NCBI RefSeq assembly: GCF_006539185.1
Contig: NZ_BJMN01000071.1
Coordinates: forward strand, 1 to 33,787
Source: Streptomyces gardneri
GTDB taxonomy: Bacteria > Actinomycetota > Actinomycetes > Streptomycetales > Streptomycetaceae
Reading direction: 5' to 3'
DNA length: 33,787 nucleotides
The notes under the pieces: generated by a model
Seen by the model: the letters and a program-made list of their open reading frames with translations, nothing else
Database searches by the model: none
What the model was told of the DNA's origin: nothing
In this document: piece by piece, positions 15,008-23,415 of the stretch
How the letters are laid out: each line of letters begins with the position of its first letter
How positions within the stretch are numbered: the first letter of the stretch is position 1
Position numbers and translations under genes: made by a program

Positions 15008-16419
15008 CCGGCAGCACTCCCAAGGACGAACTCGACCGGCCCCACGACCTGGTGGGCGTCGGCATCGGCCCCTTCAACCTCTCGCTCGCCGCCCTCGCGC
15101 ACGGCATCCCCGGCGGCCTCGCGGCCACCTTCTACGAGCAGCGGCCTGCCTTCCACTGGCACCCCGGCCTCCTCATCGAGGGCGCCACCCTCCAGGTCCC
15201 CTTCCTCGCCGACCTGGTGACCCTCGCGGACCCCGCCAGCCCCTGGACCTTCCTCAACTACCTGAAGAGCCGCGAGCGCCTCTTCCCCTTCTACTTCGCG
15301 GAGAAGTTCCACATCCAGCGCGCCGAGTACGACGCGTACTGCCGCTGGGTCAGCGAGCGGCTCCCCGGCCTCCACTTCGGCCACCAGGTCGACTCCGTCC
15401 GCTGGAACCCCGAGCGCCGCCTCTTCGAGGTCGACTTCACCCAGATCGATCCGGAGGGCGAGGCCGAGGCCCTCGGCCGCGCCTACGCCCGGAACGTCGT
15501 CCTCGGGGTCGGCACCGAGCCGTACGTCCCCGAGCCCCTCCGGCCGCTCGCCGAAGCCCCCGGCGTCCCCGTGATCCACTCGGCCGACTACCTCACCCAC
15601 CGCGCGTCGCTCCTCGCCGCCGATCACGTCACCGTCATCGGCTCGGGCCAGTCCGGCGCCGAGGTCTTCCTCGACCTGCTCCGCGCCCGGCCCGCCGGAG
15701 CCGAGCGGATCCACTGGCTGGCCCGCACCGAGGCCTTCGCGCCCATGGAGTACTCGAAGCTCGGCCTGGAGCACTTCACCCCCGACTACACCCGCTACTT
15801 CCACTCCCTGCCCGAGCCCGTACGCGGCGAACTCGTGCCCCGTCAGTGGCAGCTGCACAAGGGCATCGACGCCGACACCATCGCCGCCATCCACGACGAG
15901 CTCTACCGCCGCACCCTGCACGGCGGCTGGCCCGACGCCGTCCTCACCCCCGGCGTCCGGGTCCGCACCGCCGGTCGCGTCGCCACCACACAGGTCGAAC
16001 TGCACCTGGAACACCTCCAGCAGGGCACCCGCTCCCGGCTCACCACCGACGCCGTCGTCCTCGCGACCGGCTACCGCGAGCGCCCCGTGGACCGGATGCT
16101 CGCCGGGCTCGACCCGTACCTGCGGCACGACGCCTCGGGCCGCGCCCGGATCGACGAGCGGTACCGGCTGGTCCTCGACCCCTCCGTCACCGGCTCCGTG
16201 TACGTCCAGAACGCCGAGAAGCACACCCACGGCGTCGGCGCCCCCGACCTCGGCCTCGCCGCCTGGCGCAGCGCGGCCATCCTCAACGCGGTCACCGGCA
16301 AGGAGCCCTACCCGCTCCCGCGCCGCACGGCCTTCACCAGCTTCGGCCTGGAAGCGCGAGAGGCGCCGAGCATCCCGGCCCAGGACCGGAAGCTGACGCC
16401 TCTCACTCAGAACGTGTGA
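15004..16419 (+). CDS. FAD/NADPH-dependent amine N-hydroxylase (SidA/IucD/PvdA/DesB family)
   Basis: A 471-residue flavoprotein N-monooxygenase of the family that hydroxylates the side-chain amine of lysine, ornithine, cadaverine or putrescine for hydroxamate siderophores. GVGIGPFNLSLAAL (18-31) is the FAD motif with the family-typical PFN. PFLADLVTLADP (~73-84) and FTSFGLE-like segments are characteristic. VIGSGQSGAEVFLDLL (~212) is the NADPH motif, and VVLATGYRERPVD the ATGY substrate/flavin motif. The ATG overlaps the decarboxylase stop by 4 bp, so expression is coupled. DesC- and DesD-like genes do not follow; instead the convergent 5'-nucleotidase ends 3 bp away. Hydroxylated diamine is the likely product; what uses it is unknown. 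Confidence 0.9.
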   Translation: MTGSTPKDELDRPHDLVGVGIGPFNLSLAALAHGIPGGLAATFYEQRPAFHWHPGLLIEGATLQVPFLADLVTLADPASPWTFLNYLKSRERLFPFYFAEKFHIQRAEYDAYCRWVSERLPGLHFGHQVDSVRWNPERRLFEVDFTQIDPEGEAEALGRAYARNVVLGVGTEPYVPEPLRPLAEAPGVPVIHSADYLTHRASLLAADHVTVIGSGQSGAEVFLDLLRARPAGAERIHWLARTEAFAPMEYSKLGLEHFTPDYTRYFHSLPEPVRGELVPRQWQLHKGIDADTIAAIHDELYRRTLHGGWPDAVLTPGVRVRTAGRVATTQVELHLEHLQQGTRSRLTTDAVVLATGYRERPVDRMLAGLDPYLRHDASGRARIDERYRLVLDPSVTGSVYVQNAEKHTHGVGAPDLGLAAWRSAAILNAVTGKEPYPLPRRTAFTSFGLEAREAPSIPAQDRKLTPLTQNV

Positions 16420-16422
16420 CGA

Positions 16423-18219
16423 CTAGAAGACCGGCACGCCGTCCCGGGTCAGCTTCCAGTCCACCGAAGCGAACAGACCCGGGTCGACCGTCCCCTTCGC
16501 CTTCACCCACTGGATGATGGTGTTGCGGATCTCGTCCGAGTTCGCCCACAGCTGCTGGGCGTTCGCGATGTGCGGGAACGCGCCGCCACCGCTCGCCCGG
16601 TAGTTGTTGACCGCGAGGACGAACTTCGCGGCCGGGTCGAGCGGCTTGCCCTCGAAGGACAGACCGACGATCCGCTGCCCGACGGGCTTCGCGATGTCGA
16701 TCTCGTACGTCAGACCCGACACGGCGTCGTAGTTGTAGTCCGGCGTGCCGTCCGCGTTCGTCAGCTTCGCCGTGTCCACGGGCGCGCCCGCCGCCGTCAG
16801 GACGTAGTACTTCGCCGAGTACTCCAGGTAGTCCTTCAGCTGGGCACCCGTCATCAGACGGGCCTCCAGGGTGTTCTCGAAGGGGTAGAGCCCGGCGGCG
16901 TCCTTGATGGAGATGGCACCGGCCGGGATGCGGGCCGTACGCGAGAAGCAGGAGGCCTGCGAGAGCACCGGAAGCGCGGCGTGCGCGCCGCCCGCGAGGG
17001 CCGCCTTCACCGTCTCCGCCTGGACGACGTTGATCAGGTCGATGATCGGCTCGTCCTTCCACGGCGCGTCGGCCGTGGTCATGACCGCCGTGGAGGTGCC
17101 GATGACCTGGTTGACGTAGTCGACGACCTTCCGGTGCTCGTCCGCGAGCAGCCCGGTGATCTCCGGGTCCTCCGCCACCAGGTTGGAGTTGAGGACCTGC
17201 GCGGCGACCTTCTCGACGACCCAGCGGCCCTTCTCCCACACCAGGTCGAAGTCGAAGGTGGTGAGGCGCTGGCCCCACTTGAGCGGCTCGGACAGGACGA
17301 CGTCCTTGCCGGTCTCCTTGTTCTTCACCCGGTACTCGGGGATCTCGGTGTGCGCGTGGCCGACGAGGATCGCGTCGATGCCCGGCACCTGCTCGGCGAC
17401 GAGCCCGGCCGCGTTCTCGATGTGGGGGAGCTGGTCACCGTACGAGGAGGTGCCGCTGGAGCCGGAGTGCGCCGAGACGACGACCACGTCCGCGCCCATC
17501 GAGCGCAGCTTCGGCACCCACTTCGCGGCCTGCTCCTCCAGACCGGGGAAGACCATCTTCCCGGAGACGTTCGCCTTGTCCCAGATGGCGATGCCCGGGT
17601 TGGTCAGGCCGAGTATCGCGACCTTGACGTCCTTGCCGTGCGGGGTGCGCATCCGGTGCATGCTGTACGGGGGGAAGGCCGGGCGCAGGGTCTTCGCGTC
17701 GAGCGCGTTGGCGCCGAGCAGCGGGAAGTCGCACTGCTCCTCGAACTTCCGCAGCACCGGGATGCCGTAGTTGAACTCGTGGTTGCCGAGCGCGGCGGCG
17801 TCGTAGCCGATGGCGTTCATCGCCTGGGCCATCGGGTGGACCGGGCCGCCGGCCCGGGTGATGGGGTCGACCTTGGCGTAGTAGTAGGACAGCTGGGTGC
17901 CCTGGATGGTGTCGCCGGCGTCGATGAGGAGGGTGTTGCAGCGGCCCTTGGCCGCGCGGACCTGGTCGACGAGGGTGGAGATCTTGGCGAGACCGATGTC
18001 GTTGTGCGCCTTGTCGTCGAACTCCTTGTCCGTGAAGTAGTCCCAGTTGAAGACGTTCCCGTGCAGGTCGGTCGTGCCCATCACGGTGAACGAGTACCGC
18101 TTCGCCGGCTTGGGGCGGTGTCCGTGGGCCTCGGCGGGGGCGGCGACACCCGCGGTGAGGGCGGCTCCGGCCCCGACGGCCACGGAGCTCTCCAGGAACG
18201 TCCGGCGGTTCAACGGCAT
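16423..18219 (-). CDS. Tat-exported 5'-nucleotidase / 2',3'-cyclic phosphodiesterase
   Basis: A 598-residue bifunctional metallophosphoesterase/5'-nucleotidase, expected to release phosphate and nucleosides from extracellular nucleotides. MPLNRRTFLESSVAVGAGAAL is a clear twin-arginine signal (RRTFLE at 5-10). Metal-binding motifs: GTTDLHGN (Asp51, His53), IDAGDTIQG (~99-107), GNHEFNYG (Asn146, His147) and GHAHTEIPE. The C-terminal nucleotidase domain contains NADGTPDYNYDAVSGLTYEID and VNNYRASGGGAFPH, which stacks the base. The ATG at 18219 has AAGGAG (18227-18232) seven bases upstream; the frame extends to 18396 without support. The gene is divergent from the SIMPL gene. Its stop lies 3 bp from that of the N-hydroxylase gene, with no terminator between. 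Confidence 0.95.
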   Translation of the reverse strand: MPLNRRTFLESSVAVGAGAALTAGVAAPAEAHGHRPKPAKRYSFTVMGTTDLHGNVFNWDYFTDKEFDDKAHNDIGLAKISTLVDQVRAAKGRCNTLLIDAGDTIQGTQLSYYYAKVDPITRAGGPVHPMAQAMNAIGYDAAALGNHEFNYGIPVLRKFEEQCDFPLLGANALDAKTLRPAFPPYSMHRMRTPHGKDVKVAILGLTNPGIAIWDKANVSGKMVFPGLEEQAAKWVPKLRSMGADVVVVSAHSGSSGTSSYGDQLPHIENAAGLVAEQVPGIDAILVGHAHTEIPEYRVKNKETGKDVVLSEPLKWGQRLTTFDFDLVWEKGRWVVEKVAAQVLNSNLVAEDPEITGLLADEHRKVVDYVNQVIGTSTAVMTTADAPWKDEPIIDLINVVQAETVKAALAGGAHAALPVLSQASCFSRTARIPAGAISIKDAAGLYPFENTLEARLMTGAQLKDYLEYSAKYYVLTAAGAPVDTAKLTNADGTPDYNYDAVSGLTYEIDIAKPVGQRIVGLSFEGKPLDPAAKFVLAVNNYRASGGGAFPHIANAQQLWANSDEIRNTIIQWVKAKGTVDPGLFASVDWKLTRDGVPVF

Positions 18220-18339
18220 GTGTTTCTCCTTGGTTCGATGGCGTTGCTCGCGGCGCACGATCAGCACGCACAACGCGCGTAGATTCTGGCTCAGGGCGGC
18301 ACGTCGGCAACAGCCCTTTCGGGTTACGGAGTGGGAAAG

Positions 18340-18366
18340 TGTTCGGTGGACGATCGTTACCGAACA
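18340..18366. promoter_or_regulatory. Inverted repeat TGTTCGGT-N11-ACCGAACA in the nucleotidase/SIMPL spacer
   Basis: Eight-base arms at 18340-18347 and 18359-18366 flank an 11-bp spacer that itself contains ACGATCGT. It ends just before the SIMPL gene's ribosome site (18369-18374), so a bound protein could block that gene or affect both divergent promoters. Confidence 0.4.
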
Positions 18367-18381
18367 TGAAGGAGTCAGGAC

Positions 18382-19068
18382 GTGACGCAGGAACAAGCGA
18401 GCCCGCAGGCCCCGCAGGTGACGGTGCGTGGCGAGGGCCGGCTCGAGGTCGATCCCGAGTTCGCCCGGATCTGGGTGACGGTCTCCGCGCGCGGTACGGA
18501 CCGCTCGGCGACGCTCGCGGAGCTGACCCGGCGGAACGGACAGGTGCTCGACCTCGTCAAGGCGCAGGGGGAGACGGTCGAGAAGCTGGAGACGGGCCGG
18601 TTCTCGATCTCACCGGAGCTCGGCAGGCGCGGGCGCGGCGAGCGGGTGCACGCCTACGTGGGCCGGGTGCGGCTGACGGCCGAGCTGACCGACTTCACGG
18701 CCCTCGGTGAGCTGGTGACCCGGCTCGCCGATGTGGAGATGACGGGCGTCGACGGCCCGTGGTGGGAGCTGCGGCCGGACTCCCCGGCGTACGCCGAGGC
18801 GCGCCGCCTCGCGGTGACGGAGGCCGTGCAGCGGGCGCGGGCGTACGCGTCGGCCCTTGGCACCTCGCTGGCCTCACTCCTCGAACTCTCGGACGCCGGG
18901 CTCGAAGGCCCCGGCATGTCGGCGATGTCCCCGGTCTTCGCCGCGGCGCCGGCGGGCTTCGCGGCGGAGCGGGCCGGCGAGGCACCTCCGCTGGACCTCG
19001 AACCGCAGCGGCAGACGGTCACCGCCGAGGTCGTCGCGCGCTTCACGATGGTGCCGCCCGCACTCTGA
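18382..19068 (+). CDS. SIMPL-domain (DUF541) protein
   Basis: A 228-residue SIMPL-family protein. The domain starts QVTVRGEGRLEVDPEFARIWVTV (12 onward; key part VTVRGEGRLEVDPE), followed by a KLETGRFSISPEL strand and LAVTEAVQRARAYASALG (~136-153), the usual helix of this family. No signal peptide or membrane segment is visible, unlike many SIMPL proteins that are periplasmic. Function of the family is poorly known; related proteins are linked to signalling or oxidative stress. The GTG at 18382 has AAGGAG (18369-18374) seven bases upstream. A hairpin 66 bp past the stop separates it from pyk. Confidence 0.88.
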   Translation: MTQEQASPQAPQVTVRGEGRLEVDPEFARIWVTVSARGTDRSATLAELTRRNGQVLDLVKAQGETVEKLETGRFSISPELGRRGRGERVHAYVGRVRLTAELTDFTALGELVTRLADVEMTGVDGPWWELRPDSPAYAEARRLAVTEAVQRARAYASALGTSLASLLELSDAGLEGPGMSAMSPVFAAAPAGFAAERAGEAPPLDLEPQRQTVTAEVVARFTMVPPAL

Positions 19069-19134
19069 GACAAGGGGCGCGGGGGCGCGAAAATCGCTCA
19101 TCGGAGCACCCCGGTGCACAGATTCAAGTCTTGT

Positions 19135-19161
19135 CAACAACCTTTCACGGAAAGGTTGTTG
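19135..19161 (+). terminator. 12-bp AT-rich hairpin between SIMPL gene and pyk
   Basis: CAACAACCTTTC (19135-19146) and its exact complement (19150-19161) close a 3-nt ACG loop. The stem is about 42% GC in a ~71% GC genome, so it is probably conserved for function. Terminator of the SIMPL gene is the simplest role; a regulatory element of pyk is possible. Confidence 0.6.
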
Positions 19162-19202
19162 AGTAGTCATGCCGCACCAATTTCCTACTGATGGGTAAGG
19201 CC

Positions 19203-19208
19203 TAGGCT
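19203..19208 (+). promoter_or_regulatory. -10 box TAGGCT for a leaderless pyk transcript
   Basis: TAGGCT ends 6 bp before the pyk ATG at 19215, the spacing expected if transcription starts at the A of ATG. No Shine-Dalgarno lies at usable distance. The -35 is unclear. Confidence 0.55.
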
Positions 19209-19214
19209 CGACTT

Positions 19215-20642
19215 ATGCGCCGAGCGAAAATCGTTTGTACCCTTGGGCCCGCCACCGAAACATACGACCAGATCAAGGCGTTGATCGAGGCCGGAATGGA
19301 CGTGGCCCGCTTCAACCTCAGTCACGGCACGTACGCCGAGCACGAGGAGCGCTACCAGCGCGTACGCAAAGCCTCCGACGAGACCGGTCGCAGCATCGGT
19401 GTGCTCGCCGACCTTCAAGGCCCGAAGATCCGTCTCGGCCGCTTCCGTGAAGGTCCCGTACTCCTTGAACGCGGCGACGAGTTCGCCATCACCGTCGAGT
19501 CGATGGAGGGCGACCGCCACTGCTGCGGGACGACCTACTCCGGCCTCGCCGCGGACGTGACCGCCGGCGAGCGCATCCTCGTCGACGACGGCCGCGTCAC
19601 CCTGGAGGTCACCTCCGTCGAGGGCCCCCGGGTGAACACCCTGGTCATCGAGGGCGGCATGGTCTCCGACCACAAGGGCCTGAACCTCCCGGGCGTCGCC
19701 GTCTCCGTGCCCGCCCTGTCCGAGAAGGACATCGAGGACCTCCGCTGGGCCCTGCGCATCGGCGCCGACGTCATCGCCCTGTCCTTCGTCCGCAGCGCCC
19801 GGGACATCGTGGACGTCCACCGGATCATGGACGAGGAGGGCCGCCGGCTGCCCGTCATCGCCAAGATCGAGAAGCCGCAGGCCGTCGAGAACATCGAGGA
19901 GATCGTCGCCGCCTTCGACGGCATCATGGTCGCCCGCGGCGACCTGGGCGTCGAAATGCCCCTGGAGCAGGTGCCGATCGTCCAGAAGCGGGCGGTCAAG
20001 CTGGCCAAGCGCAACGCCAAGCCGGTCATCGTCGCCACCCAGATGCTCGACTCGATGATCGACAACTCCCGCCCCACGCGCGCCGAGGCGAGCGACGTGG
20101 CGAACGCGGTCATCGACGGCACCGACGCCGTCATGCTCTCCGGCGAGACCAGCGTCGGCCGCTACCCGGTCGAGACGGTCCGCACCATGAGCCGGATCGT
20201 CGAGGCCGCCGAGGAGGACGTCCTCGCCAAGGGGCTGCCGCCGCTGACCGAGCGCAACAAGCCCCGCACCCAGGGCGGCGCCGTCGCCCGGGCCGCCGCC
20301 GAGATGGGCGACTTCCTCGGGGCCAAGTTCCTGGTGGCCTTCACCCAGTCCGGCGACACGGTCAAGCGGCTCTCCCGCTACCGCTCGCCGATCCCGCTGC
20401 TCGCCTTCACGCCGGACCCGGCGACGCGCTCGCAGCTCAACCTCACGTGGGGCGTCGAGACCTTCCTCGGTCCGCACGTCGACTCCACGGACGCGATGGT
20501 GGCCCAGGTCGACGAGGAGCTGCTGAGGATCGGGCGCTGCCGGCCGGGCGACATCGTGGTCATCACGGCGGGTTCCCCGCCGGGTGTCGCCGGTTCGACG
20601 AACCTGGTCCGGGTCCACCACATCGGCGAGCCCCTGACGTAG
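19215..20642 (+). CDS. pyk: Pyruvate kinase
   Basis: A 475-residue pyruvate kinase converting phosphoenolpyruvate and ADP to pyruvate and ATP, the last step of glycolysis. RRAKIVCTLGPATE (2-15) begins the barrel, DVARFNLSHGTYAEH binds potassium and ATP, and LADLQGPKIRLGRF follows. The B domain spans ~70-165. IAKIEKPQAVENIEEI is the catalytic lysine signature, MVARGDLGVEMPLEQVP the metal/substrate loop, and ATQMLDSMIDNSRPTRAE and DAVMLSGETSVGRYP are classic. The C-terminal domain (~340-475) would bind effectors. No ribosome site precedes the ATG, and TAGGCT sits at the right distance for a leaderless mRNA. The first 25 codons contain several codons that are rare in such genomes (CGA, AAA, GTT, TGT, CTT, ACA, TTG). 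Confidence 0.97.
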   Translation: MRRAKIVCTLGPATETYDQIKALIEAGMDVARFNLSHGTYAEHEERYQRVRKASDETGRSIGVLADLQGPKIRLGRFREGPVLLERGDEFAITVESMEGDRHCCGTTYSGLAADVTAGERILVDDGRVTLEVTSVEGPRVNTLVIEGGMVSDHKGLNLPGVAVSVPALSEKDIEDLRWALRIGADVIALSFVRSARDIVDVHRIMDEEGRRLPVIAKIEKPQAVENIEEIVAAFDGIMVARGDLGVEMPLEQVPIVQKRAVKLAKRNAKPVIVATQMLDSMIDNSRPTRAEASDVANAVIDGTDAVMLSGETSVGRYPVETVRTMSRIVEAAEEDVLAKGLPPLTERNKPRTQGGAVARAAAEMGDFLGAKFLVAFTQSGDTVKRLSRYRSPIPLLAFTPDPATRSQLNLTWGVETFLGPHVDSTDAMVAQVDEELLRIGRCRPGDIVVITAGSPPGVAGSTNLVRVHHIGEPLT

Positions 20643-20676
20643 GCCGTACGGCGGAGCGCGGACCCATTCGTCTCGA

Positions 20677-20693
20677 ACCTTGGAATCAAAGGT
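20677..20693. terminator. Weak hairpin between pyk and the tRNA gene
   Basis: ACCTT and AAGGT pair across a 7-nt loop, 35 bp past the pyk stop and 5 bp past the tRNA 3' end. It is short and could end either transcript; low confidence. Confidence 0.3.
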
Positions 20694-20697
20694 AAAG

Positions 20698-20770
20698 TGC
20701 CCCGGGTGGGATTCGAACCCACGCTGTATGGTGTTTGAGACCACTGCCTCTTCCGCTGGGCTACCGGGGC
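20698..20770 (-). tRNA. tRNA with anticodon CAA (nominally Leu, but class I fold)
   Basis: Reverse complement folds into a 73-nt cloverleaf. The 7-bp acceptor stem is GCCCCGG with CCGGGGC and discriminator A. The D arm is a 3-bp stem (GCC/GGC) with a GG in the loop. The anticodon stem GTGGT/ACCAT (one G-U) holds loop CTCAAAC, so the anticodon is CAA. The variable loop has 5 nt (ACAGC), and the T arm is GTGGG-TTCGAAT-CCCAC. CCA is not encoded. CAA reads UUG leucine codons, yet bacterial leucine tRNAs normally carry a long variable arm (class II), which is absent here. The fold is otherwise intact, with U8-A14, G15-C48 and the G18G19/T-loop contacts available. It is transcribed away from the response regulator gene. 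Confidence 0.88.
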
Positions 20771-20772
20771 AT

Positions 20773-20787
20773 CCTTCGAAACGAAGG
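20773..20787. repeat. Small hairpin CCTTCG-AAA-CGAAGG on the tRNA leader side
   Basis: A perfect 6-bp inverted repeat with a 3-nt loop, 2 bp from the tRNA 5' end. It lies in the precursor leader and could aid processing or be incidental. Confidence 0.4.
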
Positions 20788-20828
20788 TCGGTGATCACCC
20801 GCCGTGCCCCTACCTTACAGGAGGTGGG

Positions 20829-20834
20829 TAGGCT
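20829..20834 (+). promoter_or_regulatory. Candidate -10 box (TAGGCT) for the response regulator
   Basis: TAGGCT lies 52 bp before the GTG start at 20887 and is identical to the pyk -10 candidate. No clear -35 was found. It argues against the ATG at 20836 as the start. Confidence 0.4.
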
Positions 20835-20886
20835 CATGGGGAGCTGTATCCGCCTCCGGAACGAGGCCATCGAACGAGGAGCCCGC

Positions 20887-21540
20887 GTGACCGCCCCCGA
20901 GTCGCCCCAGCCCGCCGACGACGCCGAGCCGTCGCACGTCCCGCCGCTGACGACCCGCGTCGTCATCGCCGAGGACGAGGCGCTCATCCGCCTCGACCTC
21001 AAAGAGATGCTGGAAGAAGAGGGCTACACGGTCGTCGGTGAGGCCGGAGACGGCGCCACCGCCGTCGAGCTCGCCCGCGAGCACCGCCCCGACCTCGTCA
21101 TCCTCGACGTGAAGATGCCCGTCCTCGACGGCATCTCCGCCGCCGAGAAGATCGCCGGCGAGTCCATCGCCCCGGTCCTCATGCTGACCGCCTTCTCGCA
21201 GCGCGACCTCGTCGAGCGCGCCCGGGACGCCGGCGCCATGGCGTACCTGGTCAAGCCGTTCAGCAAGAGCGACGTGGTGCCCGCCATCGAGATGGCCGTC
21301 TCCCGCTTCGCCGAGCTGCGCGCCCTGGAGAAGGAGGTCGCCGACCTCTCCCTCCGTCTGGAGACCCGCAAGCTGGTGGACCGCGCCAAGTCGATCCTGC
21401 AGACCCAGTACGGGCTGACGGAGCCGGCCGCGTTCCGCTGGATCCAGAAGACCTCCATGGACCGGCGCATGTCGATGCAGCAGGTCGCCGAGGCGGTCAT
21501 CGAGGACGCCGAGGAGAAGAAGGCGGCCAAGGGCCAGTAA
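20887..21540 (+). CDS. ANTAR-domain response regulator (PdtaR-like)
   Basis: A 217-residue two-component response regulator whose output domain binds RNA rather than DNA. The receiver domain (~24-140) starts RVVIAEDEALIRLDL and has phosphoacceptor Asp74 in VILDVKMPVLDG, the TAFSQ switch and the LVKPF lysine. A coiled linker leads to an ANTAR domain (~150-210: RLETRKLVDRAKSILQTQYG, AAFRWIQKTSMDRRMSMQQVAEAV), which binds paired hexaloop hairpins and prevents termination. Closest known type is PdtaR/Rv1626 of mycobacteria. The GTG at 20887 has GAGGAG (20876-20881) five bases upstream; upstream ATGs at 20680 and 20836 overlap the tRNA or the -10 box. No histidine kinase gene is adjacent. A strong terminator follows. 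Confidence 0.93.
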   Translation: MTAPESPQPADDAEPSHVPPLTTRVVIAEDEALIRLDLKEMLEEEGYTVVGEAGDGATAVELAREHRPDLVILDVKMPVLDGISAAEKIAGESIAPVLMLTAFSQRDLVERARDAGAMAYLVKPFSKSDVVPAIEMAVSRFAELRALEKEVADLSLRLETRKLVDRAKSILQTQYGLTEPAAFRWIQKTSMDRRMSMQQVAEAVIEDAEEKKAAKGQ

Positions 21541-21592
21541 GCCCCGGAGCCGTACGGCGCGGCCGGAGCCCGCTCCGTACGCGCCACATGAA

Positions 21593-21628
21593 GAAGGCCC
21601 GCCCCACGTCACTGTGGGGCGGGCCTTC
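21593..21628. terminator. Bidirectional terminator between response regulator and livF
   Basis: A perfect 15-bp stem (21593-21607 with 21614-21628) has a 6-nt loop. It lies between the convergent response regulator and livF genes. Confidence 0.88.
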
Positions 21629-21652
21629 CGTCTGTGGTGCGGACCGAACCGG

Positions 21653-22365
21653 TCAGTCCTCGCCGAGGTACGCCTTGCGGACGGACTCGTCGTGGAGCAG
21701 GTTCTGTCCCGTGCCCGAGAGCACGACCTTGCCGATCTCCATGACGTGACCCTGGTCCGCCAGGGCGAGCGCGGCCTGGGCGTTCTGCTCGACGAGCAGG
21801 ATCGTGGTGCCCTGGGCCTTCAGCTCGGCGATCGTCGCCATGATCTTCTGCATCATGATCGGCGAGAGGCCCATGGAGGGCTCGTCGAGCATGAGCAGCT
21901 TCGGCTGGGACATCAACGCCCGGCCCATGGCGAGCATCTGCTGCTCACCACCGGAGAGCGTGCCGGCGGCCTGCTTGCGACGCTCGCCCAGGATCGGGAA
22001 GAGGTCGTAGGCGCGCTGGACGTCCTTGGCGATGCCCGCGGTGTCCTTCCGGAGGAAGGCGCCGAGGAGGAGGTTCTCCTCGATCGTCATGCGGGGGAAG
22101 ATGTGCCGGCCCTCGGGGGAGTGGGCCAGACCCAGCGAGACGATCTTGTGCGCGGGGATCTTGCGGAGGGACTTGCCCTCGAACTTGATCTGGCCGCCGA
22201 CCGGCTTGAGGAGCCCGGAGAGGGTCCGCAGGGTGGTGGTCTTCCCGGCGCCGTTGGTGCCGATGAGGGTGACGACCTCACCGGCGTTGACGGAGAAGGA
22301 GATGCCCTTGACGGCCTCGATCTTCCCGTAGGCGACGCGCAGGTCCTCGACTTCGAGCAGTGCGG

Positions 22366-22369
<4 letters not shown>
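21653..22369 (-). CDS. livF: Branched-chain amino acid ABC transporter ATP-binding protein LivF
   Basis: A 238-residue ABC ATPase, the LivF-type nucleotide-binding subunit powering branched-chain amino acid uptake. GTNGAGKTTTLRTLSGLL is Walker A, HSPEGRHIFPRMTIEENLLLGA is typical of LivF (key part EGRHIFPRMT), LSGGEQQMLAMGRAL is the ABC signature, LLMLDEPSMGLSP is Walker B, and ILLVEQNAQAAL is the H-loop region in LivF-type form. The ATG overlaps the livG stop by 4 bp, and AAGGAG lies upstream inside livG. It is the last gene of the operon, followed by a strong terminator. Confidence 0.96.
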
Positions 22370-23412
<1,043 letters not shown>

Positions 23413-23415
23413 GGT

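Noticed and set aside
18341..18365. PHO box for the 5'-nucleotidase
   Set aside because: PHO boxes are 11-bp direct repeats with GTTCACC-like cores. This is an inverted repeat.
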